A stretch of DNA of 33,567 nucleotides from Nitriliruptoraceae bacterium (GCA_007120465.1 SKNO01000268.1:1-33567); one strand, 5' to 3'. Shown: positions 1 to 12,410, counted from the stretch's first letter. The notes: generated by a model from the sequence alone, not told the origin. A program made the numbers and translations.

Positions 1-2
1 CC

Positions 3-3000
3 ATCGCCGGCGAACCGTCCGTGCAGTTCCGCATCTACGGCTACAACGCCACCGGCGCGACCGGCACCTGGCGCATCGACGACGTCACCTTCGACGGCCT
101 CACCGACGTACCGCCACCGCCACCACCGCTGTCCCTGACGTGCACCGCGCCGCTGACGATCACCGAGGGCTATGCGGCCGCGGACGGCGAGTTCGTCGAC
201 AGCAAGGCGATCACCGCCACCGCGAGCGGCGGGGCGGGGGACTACGAGTTCGCCGTCACGGCGGTGGACCCCGACCCGGCGCCGGGTGCCGTGACCATCA
301 CCGAGGTCGACGGCGCGGACGCCGAGGCCCGCTTCTCCGACGAGGTACCCGGCCTCGATCCGCGTGAGACGGACGGCAGGTACGCGGTGACGATCGAGGT
401 CACCGACGCCGAGGAAGGGGCGGCGACGTGCGACGTTGACGTCCGGGTCGTCCCGGTCCTCAACATCGGCGAGATGCGCGGCGTGGTTCCCGACGACGTC
501 AACGGTCGCCTGCACGTCTCCCCCTACGCACTGGGCAGCCCGATCTTCACGCCCGGCGACCCGATCGCCGTCCGCGGGATCGTCACCCAGCGCACCCTCG
601 AGGAGAGCCGTGGCCGCTTCGACTTCGAGGGCTTCTTCATCCAGAGCCTCGACGCCGATCCCGATGACATCGTCGGGTTCGAGGACGGCGACCCGCTGTT
701 CGCCGACGGTGACCACCGCACCTCGGACGGGCTGTGGGTCTCGACCGGGACGTTCTCCACCGCGCGCACGGACCAGGATCCGTTCGGCCAGTACTTCGCG
801 CAGCCGGGTGACATCGTGACCCTCCGCGGCCCGGTGGTCGAGGACTTCCAGCAGACCGTGCTCCAGAACCCCTTCGTCGTCGACGTGGTGACCCCGGAGG
901 GTTCCGGCGCCGACCTCGACGAGCACATCGCCGTCCCGGAGGTCGACCCGCCGGACGACGTCCAGCAGGCGTCGGTGTACTGGGAGCGGCTCGCCGGGAT
1001 GCAGGTCGAGGTGCCAGCCGCCAGCCTGGTGGTCAGCGGCAACGACTTCTTCGCGCCGTCGACCAGCGAGTTCTGGGTGATCCGCGGCGACCACCCGGTC
1101 GCGCAGCGCGACGACCCGACCCACCGGCGCGTGTTCCGCGACTACCACCCGCTTGCCCATCCCCACCCGGTCGACCTGACCGAGGGGCCCGGCGACCAGA
1201 ACGGCTACCGGATCCTGCTCGGGTCGTTCGGCGTGAAGGCCACCCTCGGCGATGCCACCGCCACGATCACCCCGGCCCGCAGCGGTGACACGCTGACCGA
1301 GGCGCGCCAGGGCGGCGTGTACTTCAGCTTCGCCAAGTACCAGGTGATGGCCGACACGCAGCCCGAGTTGACGCGTGGGCCCGACCCGGCCGCGCCGAGC
1401 CTGACGGCCGTGGAGGGCTTCGACCCCGACACCGAGTTCTCGGTGATGGTCTACAACGTCGAGAACCTCTACGACTTCCGCTCCGACCCCTTCAGCGGGT
1501 GCGACCTCGATCCGGACGTCGTCCCCGAGGGCCAGCAGCCGACCACGCGGTGCACCCCCGACGAGCCGGGCGGCTCGACCGTGAACCCGCCGTTCACGTA
1601 CGCACCGCGGAGCCAGGAGGCCTACGACGAGCACCGCATCGCGATCGCCGAGCAGATCCTGCATGCCCTCGAGGCCCCGGACATCATCACGATCCAGGAG
1701 GCCGAGAAGCAGGACGTGTGCACGCCGGTGTTCGACGAGTCGGAGCCGAGCTCGTCGTTCATGGAATGCGACCTGTCCGCGCCGGCACCCGGCGAGACCA
1801 TGGAGAACACCGACCGGGGCTCGGGCGCGCCCGACACGGTGGAGGAGCTGGCGCTGGAGATCTTCATCCGGTCCGACGGTGAGATCCGCTACGAGGCCTC
1901 GGGCGACGCCGTCAACGGCCGCGACGTCCGCGGGATCACCCAGGCGTTCCTGCACCGCACCGACCGCGTGGAGCTGGTCCCGACCGACGAGCTGGTGGAC
2001 GACCCGGTGCTCGGCGCCGGGGACGCCATCGACATCCCCTACCCGGAGGCCGACGACCGCACCGACGTGGCGCCGTGGGTGCTCGAGGCCGCCAACCCGA
2101 AGGCCGTGAACGCCGAGCTGCCGGACGACGTGGCGATCCAGGACGGCGGGCGCTTCCCGCAGACCGGCTACGTGTTCACCCGTCCGGTCCAGGTCGGCAA
2201 GTTCCGCATCTACCCGGACGGGGTCGGCACCGCCCGCTACGTCGAGCGGTACGTGACCTCCAACCACATGTCAGCGGTACCCGACGCGCGTGTCGAGCAG
2301 CGCACCGAGCAGGCGCGCCTCAACGCCGCGGTCGCGGAGGCCGTGCGCGACACCGGCGGGAAGGTCCTCGTCACGGGCGACTTCAACGTCTTCCCGCGGC
2401 CGGATGACCCGTTCCCGGCGTACAAGACCGACCCGGACCGTGCCCCCACCGACCAGCTGGCGGCGATGTACGAGCGCGGGTTCGTCAACCTCCACGACCT
2501 CATCATCGAGGAGGCCCCGGAGAACACCTACAGCTTCATCTTCCGCGGCATCTCGCAGATCCTGGACCACATCTTCGTCGACGAGGCGACGCTCGAGGAC
2601 CTGGTCGTCGCCCGCTACATCCACGTCAACACCGACTACCCGGCGGCGACCCCCGGCTTCGAACCCGGACGCGGCGCGTCGGACCACGATCCGCTCTACG
2701 CCCGCTTCCGGTTCTTCCCCGAGCCGATGTGCGTCGACCTGCTCGCTGGTCAGCACTTGCCCGTCGGTGAGGTGTGTGTGCAGCCCTACGTCGACGACCT
2801 CGAGGTGACCTACACGACCACCGGCGGCTGGGCCATGACCGAGACCCACCTGGCCGTGTCGACCGATGCGCCCGGCACGGGCGAGTGGATCGACGAGGGC
2901 TGGCAGAACCGCCGGGGTATCCCGGTGCCGGGCCGGTTCCCTCACAGTGACGCCCACGACCCGCCCGAGACCTCGGTCACCTACACCCTCTGGTTCGACG

Positions 3001-3149
3001 ACCTCGGAGCCGCGTCGGGGGACACGCTGTACCTCGCGGCCCACGCGGACGTCGCGATGAACCGGCGGTCCGAGGGCGCCTGGGCAGACGGGGAGCGCTT
3101 CGTCGACCACGGCCCGTGGGCGACGTACGTCACCTACCTCGTGCCCTGA
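3..3149 (+). CDS. ExeM/NucH-like secreted endonuclease/exonuclease/phosphatase-family protein, 5' end outside window
   Basis: The reading frame is open from the window edge, so the N-terminus and any signal peptide are missing. The first residues are a beta-rich segment ending in RIDDVTFDG, followed by a run of prolines as linker and an Ig/cadherin-like segment. An OB-fold-like stretch follows (about nt 450-900), as in ExeM/NucH extracellular nucleases. The C-terminal half is an endonuclease/exonuclease/phosphatase domain: YNVENLYD near nt 1452, TIQEAE near 1687, TGDFNVFP near 2373 and SDHDPLYARF near 2679 carry the expected metal-binding and catalytic Asn, Glu, Asp and His residues. A final beta-rich domain (nt 2720-3149) contains two cysteines. 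Members of this family degrade extracellular DNA or other phosphodiesters with divalent metal. The architecture suggests a secreted or surface enzyme; the substrate is not determinable here. Confidence 0.82.
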   Translation: MAGEPSVQFRIYGYNATGATGTWRIDDVTFDGLTDVPPPPPPLSLTCTAPLTITEGYAAADGEFVDSKAITATASGGAGDYEFAVTAVDPDPAPGAVTITEVDGADAEARFSDEVPGLDPRETDGRYAVTIEVTDAEEGAATCDVDVRVVPVLNIGEMRGVVPDDVNGRLHVSPYALGSPIFTPGDPIAVRGIVTQRTLEESRGRFDFEGFFIQSLDADPDDIVGFEDGDPLFADGDHRTSDGLWVSTGTFSTARTDQDPFGQYFAQPGDIVTLRGPVVEDFQQTVLQNPFVVDVVTPEGSGADLDEHIAVPEVDPPDDVQQASVYWERLAGMQVEVPAASLVVSGNDFFAPSTSEFWVIRGDHPVAQRDDPTHRRVFRDYHPLAHPHPVDLTEGPGDQNGYRILLGSFGVKATLGDATATITPARSGDTLTEARQGGVYFSFAKYQVMADTQPELTRGPDPAAPSLTAVEGFDPDTEFSVMVYNVENLYDFRSDPFSGCDLDPDVVPEGQQPTTRCTPDEPGGSTVNPPFTYAPRSQEAYDEHRIAIAEQILHALEAPDIITIQEAEKQDVCTPVFDESEPSSSFMECDLSAPAPGETMENTDRGSGAPDTVEELALEIFIRSDGEIRYEASGDAVNGRDVRGITQAFLHRTDRVELVPTDELVDDPVLGAGDAIDIPYPEADDRTDVAPWVLEAANPKAVNAELPDDVAIQDGGRFPQTGYVFTRPVQVGKFRIYPDGVGTARYVERYVTSNHMSAVPDARVEQRTEQARLNAAVAEAVRDTGGKVLVTGDFNVFPRPDDPFPAYKTDPDRAPTDQLAAMYERGFVNLHDLIIEEAPENTYSFIFRGISQILDHIFVDEATLEDLVVARYIHVNTDYPAATPGFEPGRGASDHDPLYARFRFFPEPMCVDLLAGQHLPVGEVCVQPYVDDLEVTYTTTGGWAMTETHLAVSTDAPGTGEWIDEGWQNRRGIPVPGRFPHSDAHDPPETSVTYTLWFDDLGAASGDTLYLAAHADVAMNRRSEGAWADGERFVDHGPWATYVTYLVP

Positions 3150-3160
3150 CCCCACGGCCT

Positions 3161-3189
3161 GCGCCCGCGGCCGCTGGGGCCGCGGGCGC
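3161..3189. terminator. Bidirectional hairpin terminator
   Basis: A perfect 12-bp inverted repeat (arms 3161-3172 and 3178-3189, 5-nt loop) fills the 48-nt gap between the convergent nuclease and gcvT genes. There is no U-tract, as is usual in high-GC actinobacteria. Its position just after both stop codons supports a shared terminator. Confidence 0.75.
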
Positions 3190-3197
3190 GCCGCGGT

Positions 3198-4279
3198 TCA
3201 GCGTGGCCGGCGGTAGAAGGGCAGCTCGACGATCTCCACCGGGAGCGGACGCCCACGGACATCGACGGCCAGGGCGGTGCCGACCTCGGCCCGGTCCACC
3301 GGCACGTACGCCATCGCGATCGGGACGCCGAGCGTCGGTGAGAGCACCCCGCTGGTGACCGTCCCGATCGGGGTGTCGCCGTCGAGCACCGGGTACCCGG
3401 CTCGTGGCGCGCGGCGGCCCTCCGCGGTCAGCCCGACCAGGGTCTCGGTCGGGCCCGTGCGGGCGACCTCCTCGAGCGCCTCCTTGCCGACGAAGTCGGT
3501 GTCGAAGGCGACGATCCGGCCGAGCCCCGCGTCGAACGGGGTGCGGTCCGGACCGAGCTCGTGGCCGTACAGCGGCATCCCCGCCTCGAGCCGGAGCGTG
3601 TCGCGGCAGGCGAGTCCGGCGGGCACCACCTCGGCGCTGCGGCCGGCCTCGAGCAGCCCGTACCACAGGTCCGCGGCCTCGTCGGCGGGCACGAACAGCT
3701 CGACGCCGTCCTCGCCGGTGTAGCCGGTGCGGGCGAGCCACACCCGGTGCTCGAGCACGTCGGTGTCGATCCCGGCGTAGTAGCGCAGCTCGTCCAGCCC
3801 GGAGAGCCCCATCGCGGCCAGCACGCCGCTGGCGGCCGGGCCCTGCAGCGCGATCAGCGCCGTCTCCTCGCTGCGGTCGACCACCTCGGTGTCGAACCCG
3901 TCGGCGCGGGCGACCAGCTCCCGGCGGACCACCTCGGCGTTGGCGGCGTTCGCGACGACGAGGTAGCGCTCCTCGCCGCGGCGGTACACCACCAGGTCGT
4001 CGAGCACCCCGCCGTCCTCGGCGCACAGCATCGAGTAGCGCGCCCGCCCGACCGTGATCGCCGATGCCTTGCCGACCAGCGCGTGGTCGAGCGCCGCCGC
4101 CGCACCGGGGCCGGTCAGCTCGAGCTCGCCCATGTGGCTGAGGTCGAACAGCCCGGCGCGCTGGCGGACGGCGTGGTGCTCGGCGAGGTCGCTGTCGTAG
4201 CGCAGCGGCATCGACCAGCCGGCGAAGTCGGTCAGGGTGGCACCGAGCTCGACGTGGACCTCGTGCAGCGGCGTCCGCT

Positions 4280-4283
<4 letters not shown>
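3198..4283 (-). CDS. gcvT: Aminomethyltransferase (glycine cleavage T protein)
   Basis: This is the T protein of the cytoplasmic glycine cleavage system. It moves the aminomethyl group from lipoyl-GcvH to tetrahydrofolate, giving 5,10-methylene-THF and ammonia. The 361-residue product has the usual length and the family N-terminus: [23 protein letters not shown] and [14 protein letters not shown], then CT-domain motifs such as [12 protein letters not shown] and [11 protein letters not shown]. The ATG at 4283 is chosen because it begins the conserved MKRTPLHE and forms an ATGA overlap with the gcvP stop codon. A longer in-frame extension to 4349 would lie inside gcvP and is arginine-rich, so it is rejected. 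It is co-transcribed with, and translationally coupled to, gcvP. Confidence 0.96.
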
Positions 4284-7183
<2,900 letters not shown>

Positions 7184-7225
7184 GATGCGAGGCTCCTTCG
7201 CCGGAACGCCGGCGTGGTCGCCTCC

Positions 7226-7456
7226 CCGCTCTGTACTGGACCTGAGAGGTTCACCGCGCCGGTGGGCGCGGCTTGCACCAACGGTGAGCCGTGCACGTGC
7301 GGGGTTCCCGGTCGGGGAACGCCCCGGCAGCGTGCTCGGCTGCTCTCCAGAGTGGCCTGCCCGATCGGTACCGGTTGCCTGAGAGATTCCCGGGAGGAGG
7401 TTGCTCCTTCGGCGGCTGGCGGCGGTGCCGTGGGTCCAGCGCTCTCCCGAACGGGA
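7226..7456 (-). ncRNA. Tandem glycine riboswitch in the gcvP leader
   Basis: Read on the minus strand, the leader has two consecutive glycine aptamers. The first starts at GGGAGAGC (about 7450) and contains CGCCGAAGGAGCAACC and AATCTCTCAGGCAACC. The second starts at CCACTCTGGAGAGC (about 7355) and ends AACCTCTCAGG, then CAGTACAGAGCGGGG. These are the conserved P1/P3b and linker sequences of the tandem gcvT element, in the right order and spacing, directly upstream of a glycine cleavage gene. Glycine binding is expected to raise gcvPT expression. Confidence 0.93.
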
Positions 7457-7486
7457 TGGGACGGCCGGTATGCGGTTGTACCCCAG

Positions 7487-7515
7487 ACCGTAGGCGCCGC
7501 TGCGAGGCCCTGCAA
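7487..7515 (-). promoter_or_regulatory. Probable sigma-A-type promoter of gcvPT
   Basis: On the minus strand TTGCAG (7510-7515) is followed by exactly 17 nt and then TACGGT (7487-7492). This matches TTGACA-17-TANNNT well for a high-GC genome. The predicted transcription start near 7480 leaves about 25 nt before the first riboswitch aptamer. Confidence 0.5.
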
Positions 7516-7538
7516 CGACGGTGGGGTGTGACCGCGCG

Positions 7539-8570
7539 TCACCGCCCGCCGGCGGGGCTGGTCCCGCGGCCCCGCCAGCGGGCGGTTGCGCGGTGCCACG
7601 ACCACCCGACGGCCGGAACGGCACCGCGAGGAACGGCGAGGAACAGCACCAGCAGCACCGCGCCGTACACCGCCAGCCGCAGCTGCCCCAGGGGGCGCAG
7701 TACCTCGTCGAGCAGGGTGACCACGACCCCGCCGACCACCGGGCCGAGCAGCGTCCCCAACCCGCCGAACGCCACCGCCACGATCACGCGAACGTCGACG
7801 GTGGCGAAGGCGAAGGTGGTCGGGCTGACGAACCCCTCGACGTGGGCGTACAGGCTGCCCGCGGCGCCGGCGAGGGCGGACGCCACCGCGGCCGCGAGCA
7901 CCTTGGTCCGTGCCACGTCGATGCCCGCCAGTGCCGCGGCCTCGGCGTCGTCGCGGATCGCGCGGAACGCCCACCCCAGCGCCGACCGCTGGATCGCCCG
8001 GTGCCCCGCCAGCCCGACCGCGAGCAGGGCCAGCACCGCGTAGTAGCCGAGCACCGGGTCCCGCAGCGCGGTCCCGGACCCGGCCTGAACGACGAGCCCG
8101 GTCTCGCCTCCGGTCAGCTCCCGCCGTCCGAGCAGCAGGTTGTGGACGACCAGCGAGGCGGTGAGGGTCACGACCCCGACGAAGATCGTGTCCAGCCGCC
8201 GACGCACGGCCAACCAGCTCAGCGCCGCGCCACCGGTGGTCGCGAGCGCGACGCCGAGCGGCAGCGTGATGGCCAACGGCCAGCCGAGCTCGCCGCTGAG
8301 CAGCGCCGAGGTGTAGGCCGCGACGGCAGCGAGCGCCCCGATGCACAGCAGCAGCTGGCCGGTCCCACCGAACACGACGTTGAACGCGACCCCGTAGGTG
8401 ACCAGCACCACCAGCAGCGTCGCCACCGAGACGAGGTAGCGGGATCCACCGGCCAACGGGGGCACCAGCCCCAGCACCAGGACCGCGAGGACGACGGGGA
8501 GGTAGCCGCGCAGCAGCCCCTCCCGTCGCTCCAGCGGGGCGCCGGTGACCGCGGAGTCGAGGAGGCTCAT
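7539..8570 (-). CDS. livM: Branched-chain amino acid ABC transporter permease LivM
   Basis: This 343-residue inner-membrane permease has many hydrophobic helices and the LivM/LivH-family pattern: [18 protein letters not shown] near the N-terminus, and the cytoplasmic EAA-like loop around [23 protein letters not shown] that contacts the ATPases. It is the last gene of livJ-G-F-H-M. Its ATG forms an ATGA overlap with the livH stop. The end of the gene encodes a large hairpin (7542-7585) that probably ends the operon. LivH and LivM form the channel; the substrate is a branched-chain amino acid or related compound, and the family also includes urea and amide transporters. Confidence 0.9.
   Translation of the reverse strand: MSLLDSAVTGAPLERREGLLRGYLPVVLAVLVLGLVPPLAGGSRYLVSVATLLVVLVTYGVAFNVVFGGTGQLLLCIGALAAVAAYTSALLSGELGWPLAITLPLGVALATTGGAALSWLAVRRRLDTIFVGVVTLTASLVVHNLLLGRRELTGGETGLVVQAGSGTALRDPVLGYYAVLALLAVGLAGHRAIQRSALGWAFRAIRDDAEAAALAGIDVARTKVLAAAVASALAGAAGSLYAHVEGFVSPTTFAFATVDVRVIVAVAFGGLGTLLGPVVGGVVVTLLDEVLRPLGQLRLAVYGAVLLVLFLAVPRGAVPAVGWSWHRATARWRGRGTSPAGGR
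7542..7585 (-). terminator. 17-bp hairpin overlapping the livM stop codon region
   Basis: Arms 7542-7558 and 7569-7585 pair over 17 bp around a 10-nt loop. The only non-Watson-Crick pair is a U-G wobble in the minus-strand RNA. It lies within the last livM codons, directly ahead of the gcvP promoter, and no U-tract follows. It is the best candidate for the liv operon terminator. Confidence 0.6.
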
Positions 8571-9523
8571 CCGCGTCCCTCCCCGGCGCGATCGGCAGCG
8601 TCGTCATCGGTGGTGCGGTCGGGTCCAGCGATCCGCCGGGACCACCGGGCCGTGTGCCGTCGCGGCGCCCGGCCACCGAGGCCGAGGATCCCCTCGGGAC
8701 GCAGCACGATCGTGACGGCCGCGGCCAGCAGGAGCACCACCCAGGTCGCCGAGGCACCGACCGTCGCGGTGGCCAGGGCGTGCACCAGCCCCAGGACCAC
8801 GCCGGCGACGGCCGCACCCGCCACCCGCCCGAGCCCTCCCACGACCGCGACCACGACGGCCAGGATCGTCAGGTCGAAGCCGTCGGCGACCGCCACCGAC
8901 GACGCGAGTCCCTGCGCGACCGCGACCACCCCCGCCAGCGCTCCGCTCAGGACCACCACGACCGTGCGGACGCGCGCCGGCTCGATCCCGCACAGCTGCG
9001 CACCCTCCTCGTCCTGGATCACGCAGCGGATCGCGCGGCCGGCCCGCGTGGTGTGCAACAGCAGGAACGTCGCGGCGAGGGCGACCAGTCCGAGCCCGGC
9101 CGCGAGCAGGCTGCCCCCACGCATCCGCACGCCCAGCACGTCGACCGGCGGTCCGGCGACCGCGAGACTGAACGCCGCGTGGGGCCACCGGCTGACCAGC
9201 ACCCCATCGATGACGAACGCCACCGCGAGGGTCACCAGCAGGCTCAGCACCACCCGCGCCTCGCCGTGTCGCCGGTACACCGGCGCCAGGACGGTCCGGT
9301 CGATCCCGAGGGACAGGACGACCGCGAGCCCGACGGTCACGGCCACCCCGAGCAGCACCGGCCCGCCACCGGCGAGCACCAGCGACCCGACGATCGCCGC
9401 CGCGACGACCTTCGCGCCGTAGGCCAGGTCGAGAACGCCGCTCAGCCCGAACACGAGGCTGATGCCGACCCCGAGCACGGCCAGCTGGAGTCCGAGGACC
9501 GACCCGTCCAGGACGATCGCCAT
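8567..9523 (-). CDS. livH: Branched-chain amino acid ABC transporter permease LivH
   Basis: A 318-residue polytopic membrane protein with the LivH N-terminus (GLSGVLDLAYGAKVVAAAIV, corresponding to the usual G-x-x-N-LAHG-x-x-MLGAY region) and the conserved loop GRAIRCVIQDEEGAQLCGIE. It then ends on the family's closing helix and LRPEGILGLGG. It pairs with LivM to form the translocation pore. Start and stop overlap their neighbours by four bases (livF stop at 9523-9525; livM start at 8570), so translation is coupled throughout. The N-terminal DLAYGA in place of NLAHGA is a conservative variation. Confidence 0.92.
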   Translation of the reverse strand: MAIVLDGSVLGLQLAVLGVGISLVFGLSGVLDLAYGAKVVAAAIVGSLVLAGGGPVLLGVAVTVGLAVVLSLGIDRTVLAPVYRRHGEARVVLSLLVTLAVAFVIDGVLVSRWPHAAFSLAVAGPPVDVLGVRMRGGSLLAAGLGLVALAATFLLLHTTRAGRAIRCVIQDEEGAQLCGIEPARVRTVVVVLSGALAGVVAVAQGLASSVAVADGFDLTILAVVVAVVGGLGRVAGAAVAGVVLGLVHALATATVGASATWVVLLLAAAVTIVLRPEGILGLGGRAPRRHTARWSRRIAGPDRTTDDDAADRAGEGRG

Positions 9524-10224
9524 CAGCCGACCCCGAGGTAGGCGCGACGGACCGCCGGGTCGTCGGCCAGCTCCGTGCTGCTGCCGCGGTGCCGCACGCG
9601 GCCGCGCTCCAGCACGATCCCCCGCTCGGCCATCGCGAGCACCCGCGGCAGCTGCTGTTCGGCGACCAGCACGGTGATGCCGGTCTCCGTGCGCAGCGAC
9701 GCCAGGGCGGCGTACAGCTCCGCGGCCAGCGGGGGTGCGAGCCCGGTGGTCGGCTCGTCCAGGACCAGCAGGCGCGGACGGCCGACGAGCGCACGGCCCA
9801 CCGCCACCATCTGCTGCTCACCGCCGCTGAGCGTTCCGGCCCGCTGCCCCCACCGCTCGGCCAAACGGGGGAACAGGGCGGTGACGCGGCGCAGGTCGGC
9901 GGATGCCACACGCCGCGGGTGGGCGCCCAGCAGCAGGTTCTCCCGCACCGTCAGCTGCGGGAACAGCCGCCGGTCGGAGGGGACGAGCCGCAGACCGGCG
10001 CGGGCGATCGCCGCGGCAGAGCGCGCGGCGAGCGGTGCCCCGTCGAAGGTGAGCGCACCGGCGCTCGGCCGGTGCAGCCCGGCCACGCAGCGCAGCAGCG
10101 TCGTCTTGCCCGCCCCGTTGGCCCCGATCAGCGCCACCACCTCGCCGACGCCCACCGACAGGTCGACGCCGTGGAGCACCGCCAACTCGCCGTACCCAGC
10201 GTGCAGGTCACGCACCTCCAGCAC
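9523..10224 (-). CDS. livF: Branched-chain amino acid ABC transporter ATP-binding protein LivF
   Basis: A 233-residue cytoplasmic ATPase with Walker A GANGAGKTT, ABC signature LSGGEQQMVAVGRAL, Walker B LLVLDEPTTGL and an H-loop region at VLVAEQQLP, as in LivF. The GTG at 10224 is preferred over the ATG at 10254. A strong AGGAAGGAGG lies 5 nt upstream, and the conserved LEVRDLHAGYG begins immediately. This start lies inside the 3' end of livG (17-base overlap), so the ribosome-binding site is embedded in livG. It works as a heterodimer with LivG. Confidence 0.94.
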   Translation of the reverse strand: MLEVRDLHAGYGELAVLHGVDLSVGVGEVVALIGANGAGKTTLLRCVAGLHRPSAGALTFDGAPLAARSAAAIARAGLRLVPSDRRLFPQLTVRENLLLGAHPRRVASADLRRVTALFPRLAERWGQRAGTLSGGEQQMVAVGRALVGRPRLLVLDEPTTGLAPPLAAELYAALASLRTETGITVLVAEQQLPRVLAMAERGIVLERGRVRHRGSSTELADDPAVRRAYLGVG

Positions 10225-11014
10225 GGGGACCTCCTTCCTCGGACGGGGCGGCACCGGGCGCGCCGGCCCACCCCGCCGGACCGGCGTCGGGGACGCCGAG
10301 GTAGGCGGCGATGACGGCCGGGTCGCGGCGCACCTCGGCCGGGTCGCCCTCGGCGAGCACCCGACCGACGTCCATGACGACGACCCGCTCAGCGAGGAGG
10401 TCCACGGCGGGCATGACGTGCTCCACCCACAGCACCGTCAGCCCGTGCTCGTCGCGTAGCGCGCGGATCAGCGCGATGGCGTGCTCGAGCTCCCCCGGGG
10501 TCAGCCCCGCCATCGGTTCGTCGAGCAGCAGCAGGTCCGGGCGCCCCGCGAGGGCGCGGGCCAGCCCGAGCAGCCGTGTCCCGTGGAGGGTCAGGCTGGT
10601 CACCGGCGCGGCGGCCTGCTCGCGCAGTCCGACGAGGTCGAGCACCTCGTCGGCCCTGTGTAGCGCCGTCCGGTGGTCCAGGGTCTCGGCCCGACCGAAC
10701 CGTGCCCCGACCGCCACCTCCTCACGGACCGACATCGACGGGAAGCGCGTCGGCGCCTGCCGCACGGTCCCGATGCCGGCGTGGCGCACCTCGTGGACCG
10801 CCGCGCCCACGAGATCGCGGTCCCCGAACCGGAAGGTGGTGCAGGCCGTCGGGGGCACGATCCCGGCGACCAACGACAGCAGGGTCGTCTTCCCCGCCCC
10901 GTTCGGGCCGATCAGCGCGACGATCTCGCCGGTGTCCACGTCCAGGTCGATGCCGTCGACCGCGGGGAGCCCGCCGAACCGCTTGGTGAGCCCGCGCAGC
11001 GTCAACAGGGCCAT
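10208..11014 (-). CDS. livG: Branched-chain amino acid ABC transporter ATP-binding protein LivG
   Basis: A 268-residue ATPase with Walker A GPNGAGKTT, Q-loop region VRQAPTRFPSMSVREEV, and Walker B LLLLDEPMAGLTPGE followed by the LivG-type WVEHVM. The ABC signature is unusual: SLTLHGTRLLGLARAL stands where LivG proteins normally have LSYGxQRxLEIARAL. One composite ATP site may therefore be weak. The Ala/Gly/Pro-rich tail (last ~20 residues) is not part of the family core. It begins 13 nt after livJ and runs into livF, consistent with one transcript. Confidence 0.92.
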   Translation of the reverse strand: MALLTLRGLTKRFGGLPAVDGIDLDVDTGEIVALIGPNGAGKTTLLSLVAGIVPPTACTTFRFGDRDLVGAAVHEVRHAGIGTVRQAPTRFPSMSVREEVAVGARFGRAETLDHRTALHRADEVLDLVGLREQAAAPVTSLTLHGTRLLGLARALAGRPDLLLLDEPMAGLTPGELEHAIALIRALRDEHGLTVLWVEHVMPAVDLLAERVVVMDVGRVLAEGDPAEVRRDPAVIAAYLGVPDAGPAGWAGAPGAAPSEEGGPRAGGA

Positions 11015-11027
11015 CGCACCACCGTCG

Positions 11028-12233
11028 CTACGAGCCGGCCGGGGTCAGCGGCGGGGAGCGGAACACCACCTCGGGGTACCACCCCGCGCCGGGGTTGACG
11101 CCCGGCGGCGGCTCACGTTCGCGCAGGATCGTCAGCAGCGGTTCGGCTCCGGCGAGATCACCGTTGGACGTCCACGCGAGCTCCCACGCGTACCCGGGCA
11201 ACGTGAAGCGGTTCTGGCGCAGGTGCTCGGCGATCAGCGCCGGATCCTCGGTCCCGACCGCCTCGATCGCGTCGGCGACCAGCAGCACCTGCCCGTACCC
11301 GGCGAGCGCGGCGTCCTCCATGAAGCTGCCGAAGCGGTCGTGGTAGCGGGCGGCGAGCTCCTGGTAGGCCGGGTCGTCGAAGTCGGCACACGCGAGGTCG
11401 AGGTAGCGATCGAAGGCCGCGTCGCCCACCTCGGCGACGACGGCGGCGGCGGGGCTGTTGGACCCGGTGACCATCGCCGTGAGCCCGAGCTCGTCCGCCT
11501 GGCGGGTCAGCGGCAGGGCACCGGGCGGGTGCGGGGTCGCGAGGATCAGCTGCGGGTCGAGGTCCTGGAACCGGCGCAGGTAGCTGGTGAACTCCCGCTC
11601 CTGGACCGGGGCGACCTCGATCATCAGCTCCACGTCGTCGAGCGGACCGATCCGCGCGACGATCGCGTCCTCGACGGCCCGGCCCCACTCGTAGTCGGCG
11701 ACGATCGCGGCGACCCGGGTGATGCCCTCCGCCTCGAGGTAGGCGACCAGCGGGTCGATGATCGTCGACGCCGACGGCAGGCACGTGCGGAAGGTCATCC
11801 GGCTGTCGGGGGTGAGGATGCGGTCGGAACCGGCCATGACGAGGAACAGGGGCACGCCCTCCTCCTCGGCGATCCGGGCCGTGGCCAGCGCGACGTCGCT
11901 GGAGATCAGCCCGCCAGCGGCGATCACCCCGCGGCGCTCGATCAGCTCACGCAGCGCGGTGACCCCCTCCTCGGGGACCCCCTGCGTGTCGCGCTCGACG
12001 AGGGTCAGCTGCCGTCCGTCGATACCACCGGCGGCGTTGAGCTCGTCGACGGCAAGGCGCATCCCGTCGCGTGCGGGGACCCCCCAGATCGCGAAGGGAC
12101 CGGACAGCTCACCGACGAACCCGATCGCGATCGGGTCGTCCCCGGCGGTGGACTCGGGGCCCCCACCATCGGCGCAGGCGGCCAGGAGCGCACCCACGAG
12201 CAGTGCGCACCCCACCCACCGGATGCGATCCAC
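11028..12233 (-). CDS. livJ: Branched-chain amino acid ABC transporter substrate-binding lipoprotein (LivJ/LivK type)
   Basis: A 401-residue periplasmic-binding-protein fold attached to the membrane as a lipoprotein. The signal peptide ends LLAAC, with the lipidated cysteine at position 20. The mature domain opens IAIGFVGELSGPFAIWG and has ELNAAGGIDGRQLTLVERD, both typical of type-1 branched-chain amino acid receptors. The GTG at 12233 is chosen because GGAGG lies about 8 nt upstream and it gives the complete signal peptide; longer in-frame extensions would overlap the divergent DUF418 gene. It is first in the livJGFHM operon. The 177-nt gap to the divergent neighbour must hold both promoters. 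Ligand identity cannot be read from sequence. Confidence 0.9.
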   Translation of the reverse strand: MDRIRWVGCALLVGALLAACADGGGPESTAGDDPIAIGFVGELSGPFAIWGVPARDGMRLAVDELNAAGGIDGRQLTLVERDTQGVPEEGVTALRELIERRGVIAAGGLISSDVALATARIAEEEGVPLFLVMAGSDRILTPDSRMTFRTCLPSASTIIDPLVAYLEAEGITRVAAIVADYEWGRAVEDAIVARIGPLDDVELMIEVAPVQEREFTSYLRRFQDLDPQLILATPHPPGALPLTRQADELGLTAMVTGSNSPAAAVVAEVGDAAFDRYLDLACADFDDPAYQELAARYHDRFGSFMEDAALAGYGQVLLVADAIEAVGTEDPALIAEHLRQNRFTLPGYAWELAWTSNGDLAGAEPLLTILREREPPPGVNPGAGWYPEVVFRSPPLTPAGS

Positions 12234-12410
12234 GACGTCCGACCTCCGCTCACCGAGGGCCGGAAGGTAGTGGTTCCCCGGCACCTGCCACACCCTCGGG
12301 TCGGCCGTCGCACAGCCGTCGACGCGTCGCACCGCCCGTGCGGCGGACCCGTAGTCTCGACGCTTACGCAGCGGCGCGCCTCGGCGCGCATCCGATCCGC
12401 CGAGAGGACG

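Noticed and set aside
7184-7624. N-terminal extension of gcvP
   Set aside because: It would translate the glycine riboswitch; the GTG at 7183 has a good ribosome-binding site and matches the family start.
10311-12410. Large upstream extension of the DUF418 gene
   Set aside because: It lies antisense to livJ and livG and lacks similarity to any family; the ATG at 12411 begins the real protein.
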